A stretch of 64,000 nucleotides of DNA from Protonemura montana (Eukaryota; Arthropoda; Insecta; Plecoptera; Nemouridae): contig OX387610.1 in assembly GCA_947568835.1 (NCBI GenBank), forward strand, positions 10,007,501 through 10,071,500, in the 5' to 3' direction. Numbering within the stretch: position 1 is the first letter of the stretch; every line of letters starts with the position of its first letter. Below are positions 26,278-38,899 of the stretch, piece by piece. The position numbers and the translations under genes are program-made. The notes under the pieces were generated by a model that saw only the letters and a program-made list of their open reading frames with translations, did no database searches and was not told the DNA's origin.

Positions 26278-26855
26278 TACCATGATATACCCGTGGTAAT
26301 ATAAGATAGCAGAATTGATAAGCTCTGTCAGGCGATCTCAGCATCTCCATGGCTACCAAACGTTGAATCTACCATTGAACCTCCTATGCTAGGCCATGGC
26401 ATACCCGTGGTAACATGAGATAGCAGAATTGAGAAGGTCTGTCAGGCGATCTCAGCATCTTTATGGCTACCAAACGTTGAATCTTCCATTGAACCTCCTA
26501 TGTTAGACCATGATAATATTCCCGTGGTAACATAAGATGGCAGAATTGAGAAGCTCTGTCAGGCGATCTCAGCATCTCCATGGCTACCAAACGTTGAATC
26601 TACCATTGAACCTCCTATGCTAGGCCATGACATACCCGTGGTAACATGAGATAGCAGAATTGAGAAGGTCTGTCAGGCGATCTCAGCATCTTTATGGCTA
26701 CCAAACGTTGAATCTTCCATTGAACCTCCTATGTTAGACCATGATATACCCGTGGTAACATAAGATAGCAGAATTGAGAAGCTCTGTCAGGCGATCGCAG
26801 CATCTCCATGGCTTCCAAACGTTGAATCTACCATTGGATCTCACATGCTTTAACA
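26278..26855. repeat. 114-bp tandem repeat, five units
   Basis: Anchor TACCAAACGTTGAATC starts at 26354, 26468, 26585 and 26699, and its TTCCAAACG variant at 26813, so the period is 114 bp (117 once). Units alternate between two types (GAAGCTCTG with CATCTCCATGG, and GAAGGTCTG with CATCTTTATGG), suggesting a 228-bp higher-order unit. It lies just upstream of Ssk. Confidence 0.9.
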
Positions 26856-27520
26856 ATTTCTGTAGTTATAGTTGACAGCGAAAATGATTGTCTTAAAGAA
26901 GTTTGAGTACAGCTTTTAAGAAGGGGAAGAGGACACACTGCTCATAGTCAACAACAACCTTGAGTACGACATTATTGAATTTTTACGCTTTTATATACTT
27001 TTGATTGATGGTATACATAAGCTCAAGATTCGTGTGAGGTGCAAAACCGTTTAAAATTTTTTAAATCAAATAGAGTTGACATGAAGTGCAGATGATACGG
27101 CTCAAAGTCACGTCTCAAATGCGGAGGGAAAGACAAAAAAAAACTGCATTTAAGACATTGTAAGCATAAATCTAAAGGCCCCTTAATTTTTCTACAAAAC
27201 CTTGTACACTGAGTCACCAAACGTCGACAATTCCCATTTAACAAGTTGCAACAGTAACACGACTACGCAACAAGATCCACAATCTAATCTCACCTGACGA
27301 GTCTCACGAATAAATTCTCAACTTGTGACATCACACCTCATCTACCTGTCCTTTTCAACAGCGCGTGCGCCGACAGAGATAACTCTTATCAGAGACAGAT
27401 GAAATCAGGGGATACGCCCGAGATGTGTGGATGAAACACGGATTAACGCTCAGTTGTTCGTCAACGCGGTGAAGTGAAGTTAATATTTAATTAAGGGTTC
27501 ACCAAAACAGGTTGAAAAAA
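26856..27520. other. Upstream region of Ssk
   Basis: No coding sequence seen. It presumably holds the promoter and 5' untranslated part of Ssk, but no core promoter element is clear enough to name. Confidence 0.35.
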
Positions 27521-30500
27521 ATGGCAGGGGATACATTTGCGACGGTCGGCTCCGTGTTCATCAAAGTTTTGAAAATGGTGAGTGACCAAAATGGAGAAAT
27601 TTGTGAATTGGGACATTTGAAAGCGAGATCGTTACGATGAGGGTCCACCCACATAGCGTTGGAAATGGAATAACTTAAAAAGGCAATGGCTTCAGTGTGT
27701 TATGTTTGAAATCAATGTGTATCCAGGGACATTTTGCAGATTTGTGTAACGGATATGTTCAAATATTATTCTGTTAGTTCTGGTAATCGATTCGTGGTGT
27801 ACCAGAAGTAGGTGGGATGCTCTTGTTTGAGCTAGCCAGGAAAAGAAGTAGACTAAACCAATATTGGTAGATGTTTGAAGTGTGCGTGTGGTATCGTTAT
27901 CAAAATGATACACTTTGATAAACCGGATGGCATAATTGTTCAGGAATAGAAGTTTCAATGGTCCAATGAGTAATTTATAAATAATTAAACAATGCTTTGG
28001 ATGAAATAAAAACAGTTTCAAGCTTTTTAGAATTGCAGTTACGTTCGAAAGGAATTATTTTACCAGGATTGGGATGAAAACTTAGGTAACAGTAGATATT
28101 GATTCCATACTTTAACTGCAAAGAAAATGATCGTCTGTCATTTCATTGCGAATTTTCTTTGTTATCTCGAATCGTGAACGCTATCGCTATGAGTAACCAT
28201 TCCATATATGACCCAATCACAAGTGACAGAGCGAGCAAGATGTAATTTAGTGTTGCAATTGAAAACTCGGGCAAACAAACACTAAATCGATATAAACAGA
28301 GAATACTCTGGGTGGTATAACATCCCCTTTAACACAATCGTAGAGGAAAACATTATATTTATTTTAGTTTGGCCACGTTGTTGCTAATTAAAGCCCACAG
28401 TAAAGCGTCAACAGAAAAACAAGCGATTTCTCAAGATGATTTTTAAACAATTAGGCGTTTGCATTTTCTTGATTTTTCGCCAAGAAAATATAAAGCCTTA
28501 AAACAAGAAGCTAAAAGTAAAGCATCTTGTTTGTTAATTTAGCATGCACAATCAATTAAAAGCTAAATTAGTGAGTAACATGATAGAGTATGAAGGTTCT
28601 TGATTATAACGGAACAAGATTTTTTTTAAGACATTTTGAACCAAAAGCTATTGATTTTGGGAACAACATTACTTTTTGTACCAATTCAGTTCCTCATAGT
28701 GGATTTATCATTACAATTTGGAGCAAATTTAAATGTTTTCTTTCATAGCTTTAACACAGATAGCTCTTTGGACCTATTTGCGCCAAGATTGTCTTTCTTT
28801 AAAAATTTCTAAAATTTCAAAATTAAATTTCTTATACGCTGGTTTCGAGCTGTGCACATTTTGGACTCTAAAAACGCACTAGTAGCCAAGTAGCATGAAC
28901 CAAGTAGCAATGCGGTAACACAACATTTATGCATTCCTATCCGATCCTGTTTTTACTATTTTCTTAATTAACTACTGAAGTGACAGTTGAAAAAATGCCA
29001 GTGGCGACTTCCAATCGCATGCAGAGGATTTGAAATTTTCTCATGAGTTAAAAACGGAACTCAAGGGGTTTTAGAATCTGGTAACAGCGGGTCTTAAAAC
29101 TAGCGAATGACGGAAGTGCAAAGCTTTTATATGAAGCTTGAACAAACATGGACGCTACGGCAAATTGTAAAACACTGCATTTTTATAATGCGTAGTGAAA
29201 GAGTAAGTTAGCAAGGTGCGACAGGAAGATAACAGGTGATAGCACGATCAAACAAGTGTGCTACACTCACGCTGGCATGATTGATAAGATAATGGAGCAA
29301 TTGTGTGTACCTGGCTTTTCTCGGTTAAAAAGATTGAGATCACTTCATGCGTGCACACGTTTTATGACAGGACATTTGACGCACTCTCTAATCAGTGGTT
29401 TGATTGGGAAATTAAGTGAGAATGTGTCAGAAATCCGGGTTACAAATTTTGACTAATTTCCACCTAGTTATATGGAATAATGTGCCATAGGTCACGTTAT
29501 AAATTCTTCGTGGTGAACAAGAGTTCAAGAGTTTTAATCTATGATATTTTTGTATCCGTATGACCTGCGTACCAAAATAGTGGATTTTTCGATTTAAATC
29601 TGGTTTCTTGGATTTAAATAAACACATTTGATAAATATTTTTTAATTCACTTTTTTTTACCTTTTTTTACTATAAACACATAATTTTTTATTTAAAGACA
29701 AGATATTTTAACATAATTGCCAATTCTCCTAATATTTAGCAACGTATACCAGGTAAAGTCCCAGTTGTTAAATACATCAATAGAAAAAGAGCACAGCACA
29801 AGCAATTGCTTGCTATTTTGGTCGCTGGCAGCGGGAGATTGCGGTCATTTATACATTTTCAGAAAAAACCTGTGCATAAAATATATTTTTGTTATTGATT
29901 TAAATTATAATGGAATTAAATGAATTTGAATGCGAATTTAAATTACTTGATTGAAATCTATTAAACGTTGCTACGTACTGTATTTGTGTAAATGATGACA
30001 ATACATAAAATATCTACATTTCTGGATTCTTGTACAGTTACAAGTACATTTCTTGTACTTCTTGTGAGTTACATTGGAAACCGGTGGATAAAAACAAAAC
30101 CTGTCTGATATAGATGCTCACTTTGGTACTTGGGTACTTGGGTTCGGTATATAGATGCTTACTTTGGTACTTGGGTACTTGGGTTTGGTATATAGATGCT
30201 CACTTTGGTACTTGGGTATTGGGTTCGGTATATAGATGCTTACTTTGGTACTTGGGTACTTGGGTTCGGTAAATAGATGCTCACTTTGGTACTTGGGTAC
30301 TTGGGTTCGGTATATAGATGCTTACTTTGGTACTTGGGTACTTGGGTTTGGTATATAGATGCTCACTTTGGTACTTGGGTACTTGGGTTCGGTATATAGA
30401 TGCTCACTTTGGTACTTGGGTACTTGGGTTCGGTATATAGATGCTCACTTTGGTACTTGGGTACTTGGGTTCGGTATATAGATGCTCACTTTGGTACTTG

Positions 30501-33500
30501 GGTACTTGGGTTCGGTATATAGATGCTTACTTTGGTACTTGGGTACTTTGGTTCGGTATATAGATGCTTACTTTGGTACTTGGGTACTTGGGTTCGGTAT
30601 ATAGATGCTCACTTTGGTACTTGGGTACTTGGGTTCGGTATATAGATGCTCACTTTGGTACTTGGGTACTTGGGTTCGGTATATAGATGCTCACTTTGGT
30701 ACTTGGGTACTTTGGTTCGGTATATAGATGCTCACTTTGGTACTTGGGTACTTGGGTTCGGTATATAGATGCTCACTTTGGTACTTGGGTACTTGGGTTC
30801 GGTATATAGATGCTCACTTTGGTACTTGGGTACTTGGGTTCGGTATATAGACGCTTACTTTGGTACTTGGGTACTTGGGTTCGGTATATAGATGCTCACT
30901 TTGGTACTTGGGTACTTGGGTTCGGTATATAGATGCTCACTTTGGTACTTGGGTACTTGGGTTCGGTATATAGATGCTCACTTTGGTACTTCGGTACTTG
31001 GGTACTTGGGTTCGGTATATAGATGCTCACTTTGGTACTTGGGTACTTGGGTTCGGTGTATAGATGCTCACTTTGGTACTTGGGTACTTGGGTTCGGTAT
31101 ATAGATGCTCACTTTGGTACTTGGGTACTTGGGTTCGGTATATAGATGCTCACTTTGGTACTTGGGTACTTGGGTTCGGTATATAGATGCTCACTTTGGT
31201 ACTTGGGTACTTGGGTTCGGTATATAGATGCTCACTTTGGTACTTGGGTACTTGGGTTCGGTATATAGATGCTTACTTTGGTACTTGGGTACTTTGGTTC
31301 GGTATATAGATGCTTACTTTGGTACTTGGGTCCTTGGGTTCGGTATATAGATGCTTACTTTGGTACTTGGGTACTTGGGTTCGGTATATAGATGCTCACT
31401 TTGGTACTTGGGTACTTGGGTTCGGTATATAGATGCTTACTTTGGTACTTGGGTACTTGGGTTCGGTATATAGATGCTCACTTTGGTACTTGGGTACTTG
31501 GGTTTGGTATATAGATGCTTACTTTGGTACTTGGGTACTTGGGTTCGGTATATAGATGCTTACTTTGGTACTTGGGTACTTGGGTTCGGTATATAGATGA
31601 TTACTTTGGTACTTGGGCACTTGGGTTCGGTATATAGATGCTTACTTTGGTACTTGGGTACTTGGGTTCGGTATATAGATGCTCACTTTGGTACTTGGGT
31701 ACTTGGGTTCGGTATATAGATGCTCACTTTGGTACTTCGGTACTTGGGTACTTGGGTTCGGTATATAGATGCTCACTTTGGTACTTGGGTACTTGGGTTC
31801 GGTATATAGATGCTCACTTTGGTACTTGGGTACTTGGGTTCGGTATATAGATGCTCACTTTGGTACTTGGGTACTTGGGTTCGGTATATAGATGCTCACT
31901 TTGGTACTTGGGTACTTGGGTTCGGTATATAGATGCTTACTTTGGTACTTGGGTACTTGGGTTCGGTATATAGATGCTCACTTTGGTACTTGGGTACTTT
32001 GGTTCGGTATATAGATGCTCACTTTGGTACTTGGGTACTTGGGTTCGGTATATAGATGCTCACTTTGGTACTTGGGTACTTGGGTTCGGTATATAGATGC
32101 TCACTTTGGTACTTGGGTACTTGGGTTCGGTATATAGATGCTTACTTTGGTACTTGGGTACTTGGGTTTGGTATATAGATGCTTACTTTGGTACTTGGGT
32201 ACTTGGGTTCGGTATATAGATGCTTACTTTGGTACTTGGGTACTTGGGTTCGGTATATAGATGCTTACTTTGGTACTTGGGTACTTGGGTTCGGTAAATA
32301 GATGCTTACTTTGGTACTTGGGTACTTGGGTTCGGTATATAGATGCTCACTTTGGTACTTGGGTACTTGGGTTCGGTATTTAGATGCTTACTTTGGTACT
32401 TGGGTACTTGGGTTCGGTATATAGATGCTTACTTTGGTACTTGGGTACTTGGGTTCGGTAAATAGATGCTTACTTTGGTACTTGGGTACTTGGGTTCGGT
32501 ATATAGATGCTTACTTTGGTACTTGGGTACTTGGGTTCGGTATATAGATGCTTACTTTGGTACTTGGGTACTTGGGTTCGGTATATAGATGCTTACTTTG
32601 GTACTTGGGTACTTGGGTTCGGTATATAGATGCTCACTTTGGTACTTGGGTACTTGGGTTCGGTATATAGATGCTCACTTTGGTACTTGGGTACTTGGGT
32701 TTGGTATATAGATGCTTACTTTGGTACTTGGGTACTTGGGTTCGGTATATAGATGCTTACTTTGGTACTTGGGCACTTGGGTTCGGTATATAGATGCTCA
32801 CTTTGGTACTTGGGTACTTGGGTTCGGTATATAGATGCTTACTTTGGTACTTGGGTACTTGGGTTCGGTATATAGATGCTCACTTCGGTACTTGGGTACT
32901 TGGGTTCGGTATATAGATGCTCACTTTGGTACTTGGGTACTTGGGTTCGGTATATAGATGCTCACTTTGGTACTTGGGTACTTGGGTTCGGTAAATATAT
33001 ACTCGCCTTGGCGGTATATGCACTTAAACAGGGCGATGGCATAAACGGCGATCCCATTTTCATATCTTTTTTTTATAGCTAAGCTAATGTTACCCCCAAC
33101 AATTAAAACAACTTTAACTCATGCAATTTCAGGAATTAAATGTCATGTTAAGGGTAATCTAGGTTTAGTTAGACAGGGTTCATGTTAAGCATGTTGCTGA
33201 AAAAACGAGCCGGCAACTTGTGGTAAAGGTAGGTGCCACCCGATGGCGCTTTAGGACGTTCTCTTTAACAAACCTCTACTAATGAAATATTGATTCATGT
33301 ATATCAATCGTCGAGAATAGCATAAATACAGATAAATTGAGTGTAAACCAGTTTCAAATGCAAGTAATCTGCGAGAAACGGCGAAATTCGATTTTTTAAT
33401 ATTCGAGAATACCGAATAGGAAAGTTGCTATCAATGATAGCAGATAATTATCTAATTTTTGTCGTTGTAGTAGTCGGTCAGTCAATATTTACGTCGAAGA

Positions 33501-34943
33501 CAGCTTAACATCAGCGCTGAGATTCTAGCTAAAATTGTAAACCAAATGTTAACAGACCTCAAACGTTAAAATATCTTGCCCTAAAAACGGACACAAAAAT
33601 TAAAATATATTCAAACAATGATTTTTCTCGGCTTCTGCAACAGATCCTCAACTTGATCATCCTGATCCTGTACCGCGTCGGCACGGACGGCACCTTCCTC
33701 GGTGTGGGAGGCACGTGGAACCTGAACGAGGAAAAGAATCCCGACGCCGAGATCGTCGCTTCTGGCGTCCTAGTCGGCTTCCTCATCTACAACATGGCCG
33801 TGCTGGTGTCATATTGTTTCGGCACAACGCAGCAGAAGAAGTCGCTTGTGGTGAGGCCCCATTTTAAGTTGTCTTAATGGCCATCAATTCAAGGCATAGG
33901 TTTTAAAGAGAATGGCGAGGAACTTAGACTTGGCTAGAAGGGTCAGGGGTAAAGCAGTGCCGGCAATTACTTATTATTTGTGGTGTTTAACGACGCACTA
34001 TTTTGATATCTGGCCATGCGGCACTGGGCTACTGGCGTCGGTGAATGAGTGGATGATGATGAGGATGATAATGAACCTTACTTAGCCAAGAAGACAGGAG
34101 GGTAAACCCGGTGCCGGCACGTAGCCTACCCTGTCGAGAAGCACCAAGGGGACCACCGGCTTAACGTCCCTTCCGAAGGACGGTATAACGTGAACAACAG
34201 GATTCCTCTACAAATCCATGCTGTCGAGAGGTTTATTAGCAAGGCGAGTGAAGTTGCTGTACTAACTTTCATCCTTCTAACCTCTCTCCCGAACAGAACC
34301 GGTCATGTGTATGATGGTCACCCATCCAATATCTGACTCGGCGCAGTGTTGCTTAACTTCGGTGATCTAACGAGAACCGGTGTTTCCAACACGCCGAACC
34401 GTTCGGTGGCAATTACTTTCTCCTATCGAAGAGCGCAAAGAATACCACCGGCTTAACATCCCTTCCGAAGGACGGTTTAACTCGAACAGAAGGATTCCTC
34501 CACAAATCCATGCTGTCGAGAGGTTGATATGCAAGGCGAGTGAAGTTGTACCGACTTGTATCCCTCCAAACTCTCCCTCAGAAACAAAACTGGCCATGTG
34601 GTTGATGGTCACTCATCCCATACCTGACCCAGCGCAGTGTTACTTAACTTCAGTCACGCGAACCAGTGTTTCCAAAACGCCATACCCATCGGTTTTCCTG
34701 CTACTAACTCTTGTCCTTCCTCCCTAGGACACCATCATGAACTTCGTGGGCACATTTATGTTCATCGCGGTCGGTGGCACGGCACTACACTACTGGCACG
34801 GATACCAAGCCGAGCACAAGTATATGGCAGTGAGCTCCGAGAGGTCCGTTGGTCTGGCTGTTGGCAGCCTTTGTGTGCTGGAGGGAGCTGTTTATCTGCT
34901 CGATACCGTTCTTAGTTTCATCCACTTCTCAAGAGACATGTGA
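27521..34943 (+). CDS. Ssk: Snakeskin, four-pass septate-junction protein
   Basis: Exons 27521-27577, 33644-33850 and 34728-34943 join in phase 0 to give 159 residues, close to the fly protein's length. I recognise the family from TVGSVFIKVLKM, FLGVGGTWNLNE, DAEIVASGVLVGFLIY, DTIMNFVG and VGGTALHYWHGY. Four hydrophobic segments lie at about residues 17-32, 57-80, 91-110 and 125-150. In flies Ssk works with Mesh and Tsp2A to form smooth septate junctions in gut and Malpighian tubule epithelia; that role is known for the family and inferred here. Intron 1 is 6 kb and contains the 41-bp minisatellite and an R2 repeat; intron 2 contains nested 5S-derived SINEs ending about 30 bp before exon 3. 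It heads a tandem cluster of related genes on the same strand. TM4 has an aspartate (YLLDTVL) shared by all six members. Confidence 0.95.
30108..32997. repeat. Minisatellite B, 41-bp unit, in Ssk intron 1
   Basis: About 70 copies of a 41-bp unit containing AGATGCTCACTTTGG, then TACTTGGG twice and TTCGGTATAT. Main variation is C/T in GCTCAC/GCTTAC. Two 49-bp variant units (extra TTCGGTAC-like 8 bp near 30,988 and 31,734) are 746 bp apart, which equals 17 x 41 + 49. Open frames inside are artefacts of the repeat. Confidence 0.97.
33190..33560. repeat. Dispersed repeat R2, copy 2
   Basis: GAGCCGGCAACTTGTGGTAA, GTAGGTGCCACCCGATGGCG and CTGCGAGAAACGGCGAAATT match copies at 24.3 and 40.0 kb. The right part (GAAGACAGCTTAACATCAG) also matches 40.3 kb. 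Confidence 0.65.
33905..34695 (-). mobile_element. Older 5S-derived SINE split by a newer one
   Basis: The outer pieces, 33,905-33,972 and 34,408-34,695, read as one SINE copy if the sequence between them is removed: GTGCCGGCAATTACTT then TCTCCTATCGAAGAGC. The inner sequence is a second, complete copy. The older copy's own 5S head ends at about 34,695, just before Ssk exon 3. Confidence 0.85.
33973..34407 (-). mobile_element. 5S-derived SINE, complete copy nested in another
   Basis: About 435 bp, flanked by the 11-bp direct duplication GGCAATTACTT (33,962-33,972 and 34,408-34,418). On the minus strand it runs: head ACCGAACGGTTCGGCGTG, AACACCGGTTCTCGTTAGAT, CACCGAAGTTAAGCAACACT, GGATGGGTGACC (the 5S rRNA promoter region), then the body, then tail CGTTAAACACCACAAATAAT. 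It has no coding capacity and would need a LINE's enzymes to move. Confidence 0.92.
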
Positions 34944-35780
34944 TGGAACGTTGCCAGCCGTTAAGTTTAAGCTATCATCGATGTGAGGTGTCATTGAGTT
35001 GTCATTGAGTTGTCATTGTCATTGTCATTGAGTGTTGACAGAAATCAACTTGCAGAGTCGGTGAACACAGCTTATTTAGTGTTTTTTTTTCTTTCATATC
35101 ATCGTTTTGAATCATAGAAATGACTGGACACAATTTTTGCTACTTACGTTTAAATTTGTCAAATGAATGGTGCAATTATACGATTTATTCAACAGATTTC
35201 ATGACAGAAGTTATTTATCGTTATGAGCATAAGCAGTAGCTTTTATATAGATTTTAGAGGTACGTTAATTGTAGAGATTGTGAGATTTGAAATGCTGTTT
35301 TTAATGAAGCTAGTATCTTGTACTTTTTCCGACTAAATAGTTAATACAGAGAGAAAGAAGATGTCCAAGTCTGTAAGAAAACAAATAGCTATTCAGGGAG
35401 CAAAAGATGATCACTCAAGTCCAAAGAAATTCTTTGATACAGTAACAGATGGATTATTTTCAATTAATTGTAGTTCTGAAATGAAGTACAATTTCAAATA
35501 GATCATGACAAGAATGTGAAAATATTATATACCAGTATAATTGTTTAAAACCTGAACACTATGTAATAATATTTGTACACCATAAAATTTATCACAAAAT
35601 AAATGGAATATCACCCAATCATGGTAACAAAAATTTATATTAAGACAATTTGCTGTCGAACAAAATAACCCGCAGTGGCCGTGCCTGTCATAGATAGTAC
35701 AGGTTTTCCACGTTGACATTTGACATTTGACAGTCAATTAGAAGTCAGTTATTTATGTATTTTAATGAAGATCAAAATCA
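34944..35780. other. Intergenic between Ssk and paralogue 2
   Basis: It opens with Ssk 3' sequence including a GTCATTGAGTT/GTCATT short tandem at 34,989-35,033. The rest is AT-rich with no exon seen, and presumably includes the promoter of the next gene. Confidence 0.4.
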
Positions 35781-37229
35781 ATGGGGTTCGTTCCAGATTT
35801 GTGTAAAGACAGTGGGTTTCTTTTCAAACTACTAGAACTTGTAAGTACAACTCATCCCTCTGTTTCAGCTCTAGCCGGAATATATTTTTTATACAAAAAT
35901 AGAAAACATTGCCCTGTTGTTGATTTATGAAAGCTGTAAGTTTTGAAACTGCAAGGGGAAATTGATTTAGAAGAAAAGTGGTAATCTTTCTTTTTTGTAT
36001 TTTACAAAATAAGTGCCTTAAATAAAACTAATTCAATTTAAAACTCAATTCCTTCGATTTTTTTATAGGTCTTTAGATTTTTAACAAAAATTAACTTCCC
36101 ATAAATAATATTTTCCACGTGGTAAACAATTTCTGTCATTTCTCCGCTCACCACCCTCCAGATATTGCTATCCTTTGACACCTACTTCGTGACAAACTTC
36201 CACTTCTGGCTGGGTGACCGCGAAGACTCCATCTTCGAGCACAGCAGCGTAATGTTGGTCTTGCACCTGGCTATGCCCAGCTTCCTCCTCATTGTCAGCG
36301 TCATGATCCTTAACTACCTGTTCGACGACTCACAATTCCTGGAAGTAGGTACTTATACCTCAGAATCCTTCACCAACTGAGTCAATACTGAGTAATTGCT
36401 GATTGATTGCTTTGTGGTGATGCACTGTTTTAACAACGGCTCCTGTAGTGCTTACGAGTGGGTGACGACGAGGGTGATTTTTAACCTAACCTAGTAAAGA
36501 GAAGAGGAAACCTGTTGCCGGTATTAAGCCTTCTCCTGTCGAAGAGTCCCAAGGAGTCCACTTGCTTAACGTTCATCCTGAAGGAAGGTACAACTTGAAC
36601 AGCAGGAATCCTCCACAAATCCATGCTGTCGAGAGGTTGATAAGCAAGGCAAGTTAGACTTTTGTACTTGCCTTCCTACAACCTCTTTCCCGAACAGAAC
36701 TGGTCATGTGTATGATGGTCATCCATTCAATATATGACCCAGCGCAGTGTTGCTTAACTTCGGTGATCGAACGAGAACTGATGTTTTTAGCACGCCAAAA
36801 TTTCGGGTTGATGTCGATAATATGACCTCCTATCTAAACTTAACTATGCCGCTTAGTTTTCTTGAAAAAGTGAGATTGGCTGCTACAATTGTCCAGTCAT
36901 TTTCTATTTCCATGCCAGGATAACCAACCACAAACGGACAATTTTATATCAGCCTTACTAAGACGAGGATTTCCAAGTGAATATATTTAAAAAAAAACTC
37001 TCCAGATCCTGTCGTCTCGTTCCTGTTGTTGTAGGAGTTCCTGTTTCTGGTTACGGGAGCAAGCCTGAACTTTGTGGGCGGCGTCTTGATAATCTGTGGC
37101 AACATCAGTAGCCGGTCTTTGAACGACAAGGCGGCGGCAGTAACGCTCGCCTTAATAACCTCGGCCGTGATGGTCGCCGACTGTGTCTTTCTCATTAAGA
37201 ACAGTAGGAAAACACGCATTGAGAAATGA
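35781..37229 (+). CDS. Ssk-like four-pass protein, paralogue 2
   Basis: Exons 35781-35840, 36162-36344 and 37035-37229 join in phase 0 to give 145 residues. Exon 1 ends FLFKLLEL at a GTAAGT donor, exon 3 opens with GAG (E), and the C-terminus is basic (KNSRKTRIEK), all as in its neighbours. Four hydrophobic segments are visible; the last contains MVADCVFLIK with the shared aspartate. Sequence identity to Ssk is low, so relatedness rests on tandem position, exon plan, size and TM layout. Function is unknown; a membrane or junction role is inferred. Intron 2 carries a 5S-derived SINE. ATG context ATCAATGG is ordinary. Confidence 0.87.
36405..36810 (-). mobile_element. 5S-derived SINE in paralogue-2 intron 2
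   Basis: Moderately diverged. Right end holds the head (CAGCGCAGTGTTGCTTAACT, TCGGTGATCGAACGAGAACT). The body has TCCACAAATCCATGCTGTCG and the left end the tail complement TTTGTGGTGATGCACTGTTT. Confidence 0.88.
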
Positions 37230-37682
37230 ACGGGAAAACGTTGGGGCCTTTGAACAGAAGGACCAAGAACTAAAAAGTGTCCATTCACAAAATCGAGTCG
37301 TCAGGCAGTTTTGATAATATTATATTAAAAAAAAAGATCTTTACTGCTATTTGGTCATTTATTTGTGGCATTAACTTTACTAGTTAAGTTAAATGGTTAA
37401 ATTTAAGCATAGATTTTTAATGCTAGGTTAAGTTGGGTTAGGCTGGGTTGAAGGTAGGATTGGGTGAGAACTCATAAAATAAAGTGTATTTTAATTTATT
37501 TGATTGTAGGTACTGTGTGGGCAATATTTTAACTTGAACACAAAAGAAAAATGCTTTGAAACTTCAACACAGCTTCCTGAAAACAGAAAAAAAAAAAACT
37601 ACAAACGTGAGAATAATAGCTAGAAATATGTTTTCTAAACGAGTTCTCAATCATTTGTATTTGCTAGTGACTTGAGACTACG

Positions 37683-38899
37683 ATGGTAGCAGACTGTCGT
37701 GATCTCTGGACAAACTGTGCATTCTTGTTTAAGATAGCCGAGTTCGTAAGTAAAAATTTAAAAATAAAACGGTTGGGCACACAGAAAAAAAACTGTCAGA
37801 TAGCTTGAAAAATCTCTGGAATGCCTGACATTTTTGGGATTTCCTCCAGGTCTTGCTGCTTCTAGCAGGTGCATCGCAGTATCACACGCTTTACAATGGT
37901 TATCTTTGGTGGATTTACGTAATCTACTTGCAAACTTGGAGCGTGCTCGGCGGACTGACCTTGGTGGTCGTCCTCATCGTCGCCTATATCCTCGATGACA
38001 CCCACGTGCTCACGGTAGACTCGTGTAATTTATCTTACCTTGGTAGACTCGTTTAAAACATATTTCTAACTGGGTTTTCGAATGAAAATTTAAGTCAACT
38101 TAACTTTCCCCACCTTTCATAACTTGCTAGTCTGTAACTTCATGAACATAATAGCATTTGATAAAGTTAAAGGTACCTATATCTAACGAAACTTTGAGAA
38201 AATTGAGTTGATTTTTGTATGGTATTAAATTAAATTAATGTATATTGTATTGTGATTGCGTTTTTGATTTTGTTTTTAGCTTTAAAGTGACCCAAAGCAT
38301 CGATGCATTGGCACAAGAGTTTATCTGTAAAATTTGATCAAAGTTGGTTTGGGTAGACCAAAAATTTGGCCGCTCCAAAATAAAGCAGTCGTTTTTGTTG
38401 AGTATATATAGAATTGTAGGGCAGTTCTGAATCTTAGATTCGTTCTATAAGTAAACGTTTATCGCAAATATTGTTTGTAACAGTTTTAACAGAAACCTTT
38501 TTAAAAAAAAAAGGTATATGAGGTACATAAAAATGTTATGCAGATATATATTTAGTTGAGGACCACGATTTAAGTCTCGAAAATGGCTTGTACACGCTTG
38601 CAAATTTTTGGAAGCTCTCCTAGTCTGCAATTTAAAAATAAAAATATTTAATTTCGTAATTCTTATTGAAAACCCAGGTGTAACGTGTAGGGTGGAAATT
38701 TTTTCAGGAGCAAATATCACTCGCCGTCTACGGAGTGGCCCTCTTGTTTGGAGGCGTTTTTACGATGTACTTGTTGATAATGGTTATCACCAACGGCTAC
38801 ACTGTGAACCCTGGGAGCGTGATATTCGGCATTTTTCTGACCATTGCTGGCATTGTCATGATCATTGACACTATTTTATTGTGTCGTAACAACGAATAG
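37683..38899 (+). CDS. Ssk-like four-pass protein, paralogue 3
   Basis: Exons 37683-37745, 37850-38014 and 38708-38899, phase-0 junctions, 139 residues. Exon 1 encodes MVADCRDLWTNCAFLFKIAEF; exon 3 opens EQISLAVYG and TM4 reads AGIVMIIDTILL with the conserved aspartate. The four hydrophobic segments are short and the loops small. Intron 1 is only 104 bp. A partial copy of exon 1 with its intron start lies at 54.4 kb. No enzymatic motif is seen; role unknown. Confidence 0.87.

Noticed and set aside
26278..26855. Possible CRISPR-like array from regular repeats
   Set aside because: Units are contiguous 114-bp repeats without unique spacers, in a eukaryotic genome.
30892..31850. Repeated 70-codon frames in Ssk intron 1
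   Set aside because: The 41-bp unit shifts frame each copy; these are repeat artefacts.
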